From Beta vulgaris subsp. vulgaris (taxonomy: Eukaryota; Streptophyta; Magnoliopsida; Caryophyllales; Amaranthaceae): DNA of 64,000 bases. The position numbers and the translations under genes are program-made. Location: the NCBI RefSeq assembly GCF_026745355.1, contig NC_079206.1, positions 18,325,607 through 18,389,606 of the forward strand, given 5' to 3'. Under the pieces are notes generated by a model, which had not been told where the DNA came from, searched no databases, and was given only the letters and a program-made list of their open reading frames with translations. The stretch's first letter is position 1. Every line of letters begins with the position of its first letter. Positions 55,815 through 64,000 of this stretch are shown here, in pieces.

Positions 55815-56054
55815 GTGCCATTCACTACCAACCCAGCGAGGGGAACTGTAATACAGCCCCGACCCAGTAACCGTAACAACGGTACAAATACTCATACCAG
55901 AGAAAACCCACAAACCCCTGTTCCCAACACCAATAATAACCCTCCTATACAACCAGCTGAAAATCAACCTCCGCCCAGTAATAAAAGAGATAGAGATGAA
56001 CAGGAAGAAACTAGTAGTAAACGTCACCATACTACTAACGCAGAAAACAAATAA
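55815..56054 (+). CDS. Leader ORF, Asn/Pro-rich with basic tail
   Basis: 79 codons starting MPFTTNPARGTVIQ. The middle is rich in Asn, Thr, Pro and Gln and looks disordered. The C terminus, KRDRDEQEETSSKRHH, has the spacing of a bipartite nuclear localisation signal. It precedes gag and lies inside the putative leader intron. I know no family. It may be a relic of captured sequence or a real accessory protein. The amino-acid bias argues mildly against a chance frame. Confidence 0.35.
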   Translation: MPFTTNPARGTVIQPRPSNRNNGTNTHTRENPQTPVPNTNNNPPIQPAENQPPPSNKRDRDEQEETSSKRHHTTNAENK

Positions 56055-56416
56055 TTTTAACGCCACCTTCATGGAGGGCAAGGACATTTTATTTACGTTA
56101 TTTTATTTTATCTGCTCTTAAACCGCCTATATGGACAGGTTAATTTTTTTATTGCCACCTATATGGACGGCCTAGTGAAGTGATAGCATTATTATGTCTT
56201 ATATGTGCAATAATGTCGTATGTATGCAGGGAACAAGCATTCAGAACATTATTATATATTATTGTCTCTAATCTTCTATTTTTTTTGCATTTATAGTTAC
56301 ATATATTATATTACCAATTTACTAGCATGCTCTAATATATATTTGTCAATATTAGAATTTTATTGCGTTGTATATTTTTTAACTGTATATGAACTGCACA
56401 GTTAGGGATAACCCTC

Positions 56417-56424
56417 TATAAAAG
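56417..56424 (+). promoter_or_regulatory. Internal TATA box
   Basis: TATAAAAG, 104 bp upstream of the microprotein ATG and followed by a CT-rich leader. The arrangement is that of an ordinary plant promoter, not of the LTR. Confidence 0.45.
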
Positions 56425-56527
56425 CGGATTACCATCCCCATTTTCACCACATATCCCTTATCTTCTTCCGATTTTTTTCTCTCTAAACCCACAAATTTTT
56501 TTCTTCTTCCTCAACCTTCCGGCCACC

Positions 56528-56674
56528 ATGTTTAACGCCGACGACAACCGTCCTCCACCCTCATCTTCCTCTTTTGAAGAGGATTTTAGGAAAATAAAAC
56601 TCTACTTATTTCTTATAGCCGGTTTCTTTTTCCTCCTCATGGCATTAATGATATACCTCCTAATACATAAATAG
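56528..56674 (+). CDS. 48-residue single-pass membrane microprotein in the Copia leader
   Basis: ATG at 56528 sits in the context GGCCACCATG, close to the optimal initiation context. Residues 1-24 are polar (MFNADDNRPPPSSSSFEEDF, then a basic RKIK). Residues 25-46 form one uninterrupted hydrophobic segment of Leu, Phe, Ile, Met and Ala, ending in HK. The topology suggests an N-out or N-in single transmembrane anchor. A TATA box and CT-rich leader precede it. It is too short for usual gene finding. It lies between the leader ORF and gag, inside the putative leader intron. Function unknown. A captured host exon or an accessory membrane protein are the two readings. Confidence 0.45.
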   Translation: MFNADDNRPPPSSSSFEEDFRKIKLYLFLIAGFFFLLMALMIYLLIHK

Positions 56675-56965
56675 GAGACAAAAAAAAAAATTTCCCCCGG
56701 AAGAATGGCGAAAAATGCACATGAATATCAATTTTTTTGTCTTTAAGTGCATTTTAGGAAGTTTTTTTTTTATTCACTTGTTGTATTTTATTTTTGGTAT
56801 TTTCTTGTTTTTTTTGCTTAGCTTCATTATTGTTGTACGCTATTTTTAGTTTTTTTTGTTTGTATTATTTATCTATAATAATATATAAATCAGGGGGAGA
56901 TAATATATATATGTGATTTATCATCATTACTAATTTCAAATATTTACCTATTTGTAGTCAAAAGA

Positions 56966-58030
56966 ATGGGAGATCTAGTGAAAAGACAATTTAACATACT
57001 AGATCTATCTGGGCAAAAGTTTTTAGAATGGACGGTGGACGCCCAAATGAATTTAAAGGCCCAAGGACTGGAACATACAATTAAAGATGTGACAACCCAA
57101 CAAGGGGATGCAACTACAACAGCCGCATCAGTTAAAATTGCGACTGTACAAGAAAAGGCAAAAGCCTTAGTCCTCCTAAGACATCATTTACATGAAAGTT
57201 TAAAAAGTGAATATCTACTTGTGGATGATCCAAAAGAACTATGGGATAGCCTAAATGAAAGATATGGGCATCACAAAAATGTGCTTCTCCCAAAGGCACA
57301 TTATGACTGGACCAATCTGAGGTTCCAGGATTTTAAAACGGTCAGTGATTACAATTCAACATTGTTTAGAATTGTATCATTGTTAAGATATTGTGATCAT
57401 CCCATCACAGAAGAGCAAATGATAAACAAAACGCTCTCCACTTTCCACGCCTCTAATATCATATTGGCAGAACAATACAGGTTCAGAGCTTTCAAAAAGT
57501 ACTCTGAGCTAATCTCAGTACTACTTGTGGCTGAACAAAATAATGATCTTTTGCTGAAAAATCATAATCTTAGACCTACGGGGTCTTCAGCCACTCATGA
57601 GATAAATGCTATAGAAAGCTCTAATCCACCAGAAGCAAATGCTATACATAGGTGGACACGCTAATTACAACGGTCGTGGAGAGGACGTGGTAATTACCGT
57701 GGCCGAGGGCGTGGACGTGGAAGAGGCCGATTTTCCCCAAGAAATAATAATTTTAAACATTCTGATAAAAATTGGGGACAATCATCTGGAAATCAGAGGC
57801 AGACGTCCTATAAAGGAAATGATACTTGCCATAGATGTGGCATGACTGGGCACTGGGGCCGCACATGTCGTACTGCCAAACATTTGGTAGATCTATATCA
57901 AGCTTCAATAAAAAACAAAGGAAAAAATGCTGAAGCAAACTTTGTTAATGAAGCCACTACATCCATGCCCAGCCTTGATGTTTCAGATTTTTTTATGGAT
58001 GATGCTGAAGTTGAAAATAAGTTTGTTTAG
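56966..58030 (+). pseudogene. Copia gag with in-frame stop
   Basis: ATG at 56966 (MGDLVKRQFNILDLSGQKF) starts the capsid domain; DPKELWDSLNERYGHHKN and YSELISVLLVAEQNND follow. A TAA at 57662 interrupts the frame. The same frame then continues with an Arg/Gly-rich stretch (GRGNYRGRGRGRGRGRF), the knuckle CHRCGMTGHWGRTC and a tail to a TAG at 58030. Except for the one stop the protein is complete at about 354 residues. Confidence 0.8.
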
Positions 58031-58044
58031 ATCACAATCGATTA

Positions 58045-61000
58045 ATGTGCTTAGTTTATTTCAACTGCTTCAATATCCACTTTCATGTATTTGTTCCTTT
58101 ATTATTAATAAAAATACGTATTTTTCTTATACTAATCATCGTATTTATTATTTATGAAGATATGAATTCATCAGAAGTTGGAACTAAAGAACAATGTCTC
58201 CTGGACAGTGGGACAACACACACCATATTGAAAAATAAAGAGTATTTTTCAAAACTTACAATATTCCAAGCAAATGTTAGTACAATTTCTGGGACAGCCA
58301 AGCTAATTGAAGGCTCTGGAAAAGCTTGCATTATATTTCCAAATGGGACAAAATTGATAATTAATGACGCATTATATTCGAGTAAATCTCGAAGGAACCT
58401 CATAAGTTTCAAAGATGTACGTCAGAATGGTTACCATTTGGAAACAATGACGTGAACAAAGAGGAATTCATATGCCTAACGGCAGAGAAAAACGGCAAGA
58501 AATACATCTATGAAAAATTGCCAGCAATTTCCTCGGGACTATATCGCATAGATATACGTCCGATTGAAATTAATATGATATCTAACCAGAAGTTAGATAA
58601 TAGAAAATCATTTACTCTATGGCATGACCGATTAGGCCATCCTGGCAGGAATGATGCATAGAATCATTGAAAACTCAAATGGACACTCTATAAAGAATGT
58701 CAAAATTCCTCGGTCAAATGAATTAACATGCTCTGCATGCTCACTTGGCAAATTGATAATCAGACCATCTATAAATAAGATTGCCACTGAATCTCCAATG
58801 TTTTTAGAAAGAATTCAAGGAGATATTTGTGGGCCTATTCATCCTGCATGTGGACCATTTCGTTATTTCATGGTATTAATTGATGCCTCTACTCGATGGT
58901 CACATGTGAGCCTTCTGTCAAGCAGAAATGTTGCATTTGCAAAACTTTTGGCTCAAATAATTCGATTAAGAACTCAATTCCCAGATCATACAATAAAGAA
59001 AATAAGATTAGACAATGCTGGGGAATTTACATCCCAAACATTTAATGACTATTGCATGTCTATTGGGATTATTGTTGAGCACCCTGTACCTCATGTACAT
59101 ACAAAATGGTCTTGCTGAATCATTAATCAAAAGACTACAATTAATTGCAAGACCATTAATAATGAGGTCAAAATTGCCATCTACTACTTGGGGTCATGCT
59201 ATATTACATGCGGCAACATTGATAAGATTAAGGCCGACAGCCTATCACAAATTCTCACCATTACAATTAGTATCTGGTCGAGAACCGAATATCTCACATT
59301 TGAGAATTTTTGGGTGCGCTGTACATGTACCTATTGCTCAATCCCAACGTACTAAAATGGGTCCACAAAGAAGGATGGGAATATATGTTGGATTTGAATC
59401 TCCATCAATTATCAAATATTTAGAGCCAACAACTGGTGATCTATTTACGGCTCGATTTGCCGACTGTCATTTTAATGAGTCGGTATTCCCATCCTTAGGG
59501 GGAGAGAAAGTGGACCCACAAAATATAAAATCGGAAATTACATGGAACGCATCGCAAATGTCGTTTCTGGACCCGAGAACAAATTCATGTGAACAAGAAG
59601 TCAAGAAAATTGTTCATCTGCAAAGTATTGCAAACCAATTGCCAGATGCATTCACAGATTCTAAGAAAGTGACAAAGTCACATGTACCTGCTGCGAATGC
59701 TCCGGAACGGATTGAAATTCCTAATGACAATAAGGCAATTGAAAATGAGTCAATAGCACGTCGAAAACGTGGCAGACCACCCGGTTCTAAAGATTTAAAA
59801 CCGAGAAAAATGAAAAGGCAAGGGGAGACAACGAAATTAATATAAATCTCCCAACAGAGCATGATGAAAACAAAAATGAAGAGAAACGTGTTCCAGAAGA
59901 AAAGGAACATGAAAGCGTAGACAACAATGAAACTTCAATTAATTATGTTTCTACAAAGAGACAATGGAATCGAAAAGATGTTGTCTTGAATGAAATTTTT
60001 GCTTACTCGATAGCGGTTGAAATGACATACGATGAAAATGATGTAGAGCCAAATACAGTTGATGAATGTCGCCGTAGAAAAGATTGGCCAAAATGGAAAG
60101 AGGCAATTCAAGCAGAATTGAGATCACTTGAAAAACGTGAAGTATTCGGTCAAATAACCCAAATACCAAAAGGTGTAAAACCAGTTGGGTACAAATGGGT
60201 ATTCGTGAGAAAACGAAATGAGAAAAATGAGGTTACTAGATATAAGGCAAGATTAGTAGCCCAAGGCTTTCGCAAATGCCAGGGATTGATTATGATGAGA
60301 CATATTCTCCAGTAGTCGATGCAACTACACTAAGATTTCTGGTAAGTTTATCAGTTTCGAAAGGATTGCAAATGAGATTGATGGATGTAGTGACCGCATA
60401 TTTGTATGGCTCACTTGACACAGATATTTATATGAAAGTTCCTGAAGGACTAAAACTACCAGAAAATTGCATGCCCAAAGAGATGTTCTCAATAAAATTG
60501 AGAAAATCACTCTATGGGTTAAAACAATCTGGAAGAATGTGGTATAATCGTCTTAGTGAATACCTATTGAAAGAAGGATTCAAAAATAATCAAATCAGTC
60601 CCTGTGTTTTCATTAAGCGATCTAAATCAGGATTCGCGATCATTGCTGTATATGTCGATGATTTGAACATTATCGGAACTCCTAGAGAACTTGAAGCACT
60701 GCAAAATACTTGATGAAAGAATTTGAGATGAAAGATCTCGGGAAGACAAAATTTTGCCTTGGCCTGCAAATGGAACATCTAAGAAATGGGATTTTTGTCC
60801 ATCAATCAAACTATACAGAAAAAATCCTGAAACGTTTTTTCATGGACAAAGCCCACCCAATAAGTTCTCCAATGGTAGTGCGTTCCCTGAATGAGAAAGA
60901 TGATCCATTCAGACCACGAGAAGAGAACGAGGAGATTCTTGGTCCTGAAGTACCATATCTAAGTGCAATTGGGCTTTAATGTACTTGGCTAACAATACTC

Positions 61001-61650
61001 GACCTGACATAGCTTTTTCAGTAAACTTGTTAGCTAGATACAGCAATGCACCAACCAAGAGACATTGGAATGGAGTCAGACACTTATTACGTTATCTTCG
61101 AGGAACACAAGATCTCGGATTATTCTATCAGTCAAGACCCAATGCGTCACTCATTGGATATGCAGATGCTGGCTACCTCTCAGACCCACAAAAGGCTAAG
61201 TCTCAATCCGGATATGTATTCACTTATGGAGGTACTGCAATATCTTGGAAATCTACAAAGCAGACTTTGACGGCCACATCATCAAATCATGCGAATTAAT
61301 TGCTCTTTATGAAGCTGGAAGGGAATGTGTATGGCTAAGGTCAATGATCAAGAATATCCAAGAAGAATGCGGGATGGAAACAATAACAACAAATCCAACT
61401 ATCATCTACGAAGACAATACTGCATGCATCACCCAAGTAAGCGAAGGGTACATCAAAGGAGACAGAACTAAACATTTATCACCAAAGCTCTTCTTCACTC
61501 ATGACCTCCAAAAGGAAGGGACGATCAACATTCGACAAATCCAATCATGTGAGAATCTTGCAGATTTATTCACCAAATCCCTTCCGGCGAAGAAATTTGA
61601 AGAATTAGTCCGAAAAATTGGAATGCGTCATCTTCATGATAATGCTAGAT
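58045..61650 (+). pseudogene. Copia pol (protease, integrase, RT, RNase H), frameshifted
   Basis: Separate from gag and in another frame. From 58045 a strongly hydrophobic stretch leads into the protease (CLLDSGTTHTIL near 58200). Then come LWHDRLGHPG, CSACSLGKL, integrase acidic residues in GDICGPIH and IRLDNAGEF, and the linker RRKRGRPPGSKD with an AT-hook core. RT follows ([28 protein letters not shown] near 60650), then RNase H (DIAFSVNLLARY, EDNTACITQV, CENLADLFTKSLP). Shifts occur near 58450, 58655, 59110, 59845, 60280, 60712, 60978 and 61290. Confidence 0.85.
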
Positions 61651-61882
61651 TCAGGGGGAGTATTATATGCGCTGCACTCTTTTTCCCTTCGATCAGGTTT
61701 TTATCCCACTGGGTTTTTCCTGACAAGGTTTTTAATGAGGCAGTTGATTTTAAGCATATAAGGATACATAATAGTTGTACTCTTTCCCTAGTTATGGATT
61801 ATTTTCCCACGGATTTTTCCTAACAAAGATTCTTAATGAGACAACGTCTATTATGACTTATAAGTGGACATTCAAGGGGGAG
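61651..61882 (+). other. 3' leader with two polypurine tracts and an imperfect repeat
   Basis: A first tract (TTCAGGGGGAG, 61650-61660) and a second (CAAGGGGGAG, 61873-61882, next to the LTR) flank two related ~110-bp segments containing TTTTTCCTGACAAGG and TTTTTCCTAACAAAG. The older copy has the same design at 27900-28090. Confidence 0.7.
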
Positions 61883-62135
61883 TGTTGAGAAACAGTGGAA
61901 TGAACAATTCCACTGTTTACATGTGTGAAGTCCACTGTTCACATATGTGCGAAGTCATTTTCCTGCGTGCATTTAATGCATGTCAGGTAATTTTCTCCCA
62001 TGTTGAAAATTTTGCAATTGTGCACAGTAGAAACTTTGCCTATATATACCAGTGTAAGAAATCAGTTTTACATATCAATGCAATACAATACTCTCTGATA
62101 TATTTGCATAACTTCTCTCTCTATTTCTCACAACA
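61883..62135 (+). repeat. 3' LTR
   Basis: 253 bp, TGTTGAG...CACAACA, followed by ATATT, the target duplication. Confidence 0.9.
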
Positions 62136-62140
62136 ATATT

Positions 62141-62369
62141 CACATTCTTTTTTCCCTACAATTGATGTTATAATCTATATGTATTGTTACTAATGTCACT
62201 GTACATTCACATCTCATAGGGGATAATTTTAAAAAGTTGTTGGCACCATTTCACTAATTACATCATTGTAAATCTCATTAATGTTTATAGTCCATTAGCT
62301 TAATAGGGTGATATTCGCCATCTATACTTAATTGGGAGATGATGACTGTGAAAAGATATAGAGGAAGTT
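62141..62369. other. Gene-free spacer
   Basis: AT-rich host or element sequence at the right of the Copia insertion; nothing recognised. Confidence 0.5.
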
Positions 62370-62978
62370 AATTAAAAGGGAGAAATTTATAGTTCTAGGA
62401 ATATCTTATTTTTCCTTTGGAAAACTATGTTCCCTCGTTTTCTAGCTAGTTTATTTATTAATTGCTTTTTTCACTTGTTGGATGCTCAATCATTTCTACC
62501 TTTGATTTTTTATCATTCTTTAGAAATATCTAGTTTGCACTGAGTAAGGAAAGGGCGTCTTTCGCTTTATATGTTGTTACCATACTTCTGGGATCCTGCC
62601 CGAACATATCTCCCACGCGGGTGGGAAAACTGATTAGGAACATGTTGCTACAACATTAAACGCCCGCATAGGAAAGTATTATACATCAACTTCTGTTAAT
62701 AATTGGTTCACCAATATGAAATATAGATCAGGGCTTGGAATGAACTAAAGAAGTGGATTGGTATCGGATGGAGCGGAAATGGTTGTCCAGTTGTTAATGT
62801 GGAAATTGAAAAATGGAAGGGTTTTGTTAATAAGGTACTTGTTAACTAAGCGTTACACGTAATAGTATTTTATTTATTTTCATCCATGCTCTTCCTTTTT
62901 ATTTTGTATAATAATATTTACATTTAGTGTTTTCTTCAACTTAATTATTTTCTTTGGAACATTATCTTATAGCAGGGC

Positions 62979-63600
62979 TACAAATCCGTAGCAATTGTGT
63001 TTCTTAAGAATCCACTACAGAGTGATGCTGAATGGGATAAAAAAAAATTGCGTAGTAGTTATGCAACGGGTGATAGATCTTATACACTAGCATCTACCAC
63101 CAAAGGAAATGAAGTATTTACTATTCAAGTTGATGGTTATGGTGACTCTGAAGACGCTCCACCTAATGATATTCATGAAATTCAAACCCACAAGAATGAA
63201 ATCAAGTCTCCCGCTATCACTCTTGATACTAAAAAGCGTAAAAGCGGTTAAACTAGTAGCATGTCCAAGAAAAGTACAAGGGATGATGATATCGATACAT
63301 GTCTTGATATTATAAGGAAATCCTCTATGAGTCAATCTTCTAAACCCGTAAATAGATTTGATGAAATTTATGATATCTTGGAGTCCATGGGATTGCTGCA
63401 AAATATGGAGATGAATTTGTTGTGGATATTCTTAATAGATTTCGCGATACTCCGAATGCCATCGATTTTTTTGTCTCTTTGTGTAATGATAACAACCTAC
63501 TTAATATCTTGAGTAAGCATTATACACTTTCAGATGATATCTATAGGCAGAGATGCCTATGGATGATGATAATATTATGACTGAGATGGTTGCAAAGGAT
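62979..63600 (+). pseudogene. Myb/SANT-like accessory protein, C-terminal exons (frameshifted)
   Basis: After an acceptor-like ATAGCAG the frame reads GYKSVAIVFLKNPLQSDAEW and on to KKRKSG with a stop at 63251. A second frame, 63261-63512, begins MSKKSTRDDDIDTCLDIIRK. A +1 shift near 63400 reveals DEFVVDILNRFRDTPNAIDF and FVSLCNDNN. The end pattern (CLDII...FVSL..) recalls the C terminus of plant Myb/SANT-like proteins. Identification is tentative. Confidence 0.35.
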
Positions 63601-63814
63601 AATCTAGTTAAAATTATGTGATTTTATGTGGACTACTTTTTATGTTAGAACTTTTAGTTACTTTTTGTTTATGAGGATTTTTATATGGAACTTATGTGGT
63701 TTTTTTTTATTGTAATATGATGGATTAAGTATTCCCATATTTTATATGTTTGTCTAAATCAAATTGAATTAAATGTATATGTGCGTATGTAGAATGAATG
63801 AAGATTTGGTGTAA

Positions 63815-64000
63815 CAAAGTTTGACACGTATAGCATTGCATAAGTTGAGGAGATTGACAACCCAAGTTGAACGGATGCATTTGCATTCGGGGAAATCCGA
63901 ACCGAGGCATTTCATACATAGGATGTTGACAAATCATCGTAACTTGTGTAAAGAACAACTTCGGCTAAGCAAAAAAATATTTATAAGTCTTGCTAATGTC
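63815..64000 (+). CDS. N-terminal fragment of a Harbinger-type transposase (open at window end)
   Basis: The frame is open for 62 codons to the window edge after a stop at 63812. It reads LTRIALHKLRRLTTQVERMH and later HRNLCKEQLRLSKKIFISLA. The CxEQLRLSxxxFxxL pattern is the helix-turn-helix-like start of many plant PIF/Harbinger nucleases (usually ...QLRMxxxxFxxLC...). The catalytic residues would lie beyond the window. The first Met may be upstream of a frameshift or be the internal Met of ERMH. Confidence 0.4.

Larger units (their letters stand above)
55652..56957 (+). other. Probable intron in the Copia leader
   Basis: A donor AAG|GTATCT at 55652 and a strong acceptor CTATTTGTAG at 56957 lie just after the primer site and 8 nt before the gag start. 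Removing 1.3 kb would place gag close to the RNA 5' end and remove upstream ATGs. Inferred from consensus sites only. Confidence 0.4.
55359..62135 (+). mobile_element. Young Ty1-copia retrotransposon
   Basis: LTRs 55359-55613 and 61883-62135 differ by a 2-bp indel in about 255 bp as far as I can see. A perfect 5-bp duplication ATATT flanks them. Gag and a separate pol follow a 1.35-kb leader. Pol is broken by several frameshifts. The same family, much older, forms the outer layer of the nest at 10.3-28.7 kb. Confidence 0.9.
62370..64000 (+). mobile_element. PIF/Harbinger-like element, runs off the window
   Basis: The first 460 bp match the reverse complement of the block at 4600-5054. They are followed by an intron-like stretch, a protein-coding part with Myb/SANT-protein-like C-terminal features, and the start of a transposase-like frame. 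Two proteins, one Myb-like and one nuclease, are the normal content of PIF/Harbinger elements. No terminal inverted repeat was found. Confidence 0.4.

Noticed and set aside
58019..58158. An intron joining gag to pol in frame
   Set aside because: No GT/AG pair in the interval links the two frames without a shift, so it was kept only as an unexplained separation.
1..64000. rRNA, tRNA or organellar insertions
   Set aside because: No recognisable rRNA or complete tRNA gene and no plastid or mitochondrial gene sequence seen.

Overview
The window is nuclear DNA of a flowering plant, most likely a eudicot. It is AT-rich, has introns with GT/AG borders, and is dominated by plant transposable elements: Ty1-copia retrotransposons, CACTA, Mutator-like, hAT-like and PIF/Harbinger-like DNA transposons, Helitrons, Stowaway-like MITEs and a LINE. 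There are no bacterial features. An RRM-type LINE ORF1 relic resembles the BNR LINE group first described in beet. That hints at Caryophyllales, but the group occurs in other plants, so species is not assigned.

Layout. 1-10.3 kb: LTRs of a large Copia (Sirevirus-like) family in both orientations around an RRM-type LINE ORF1 relic and a duplicated host block. 10.3-28.7 kb: a nested nest. A decayed plus-strand Copia was invaded by two CACTA-type elements (10993-13921 and 14223-25510). The first holds a further CACTA-type element (11506-12993). The second holds a whole minus-strand Copia (14817-24493) with an envelope-like ORF. 28.7-33.6 kb: gene-free, with Helitrons, a hAT-like element and MITEs. 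33.6-39.3 kb: a second Copia with a damaged 5' LTR. 39.6-41 kb: a 5'-truncated LINE. 41.5-43.5 kb: a foldback Mutator-like element, a MITE and a hairpin. 43.9-50.7 kb: the only intact host gene, a class II trehalose-6-phosphate synthase/phosphatase-like gene on the minus strand (866 codons in three coding exons, plus a leader intron). 50.9-55.3 kb: its upstream region, full of MITEs and tandem repeats. 55.4-62.1 kb: a young Copia with almost identical LTRs and a perfect 5-bp target duplication. 62.4-64 kb: a PIF/Harbinger-like element whose transposase runs off the window edge.

How it works together. Only the trehalose-phosphate gene looks functional for the host. It belongs to the regulatory class that carries a synthase-like domain with altered active-site residues and a phosphatase-like domain. 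The rest is a record of successive transposition, datable by who interrupts whom. Nearly all transposon ORFs are broken by single-base indels, including those of the young Copia. This is either decay or residual long-read error.

Most unusual observations: (1) a 48-codon single-pass membrane microprotein with its own TATA box and good start context, lying in a probable leader intron of the young Copia; (2) dense inverted pairs of GTTCC/GGAAC in the Sirevirus-like LTRs; (3) the multi-level nest with TSDs legible at most levels; (4) a CACTA-type element carrying what looks like a captured promoter plus first exon.
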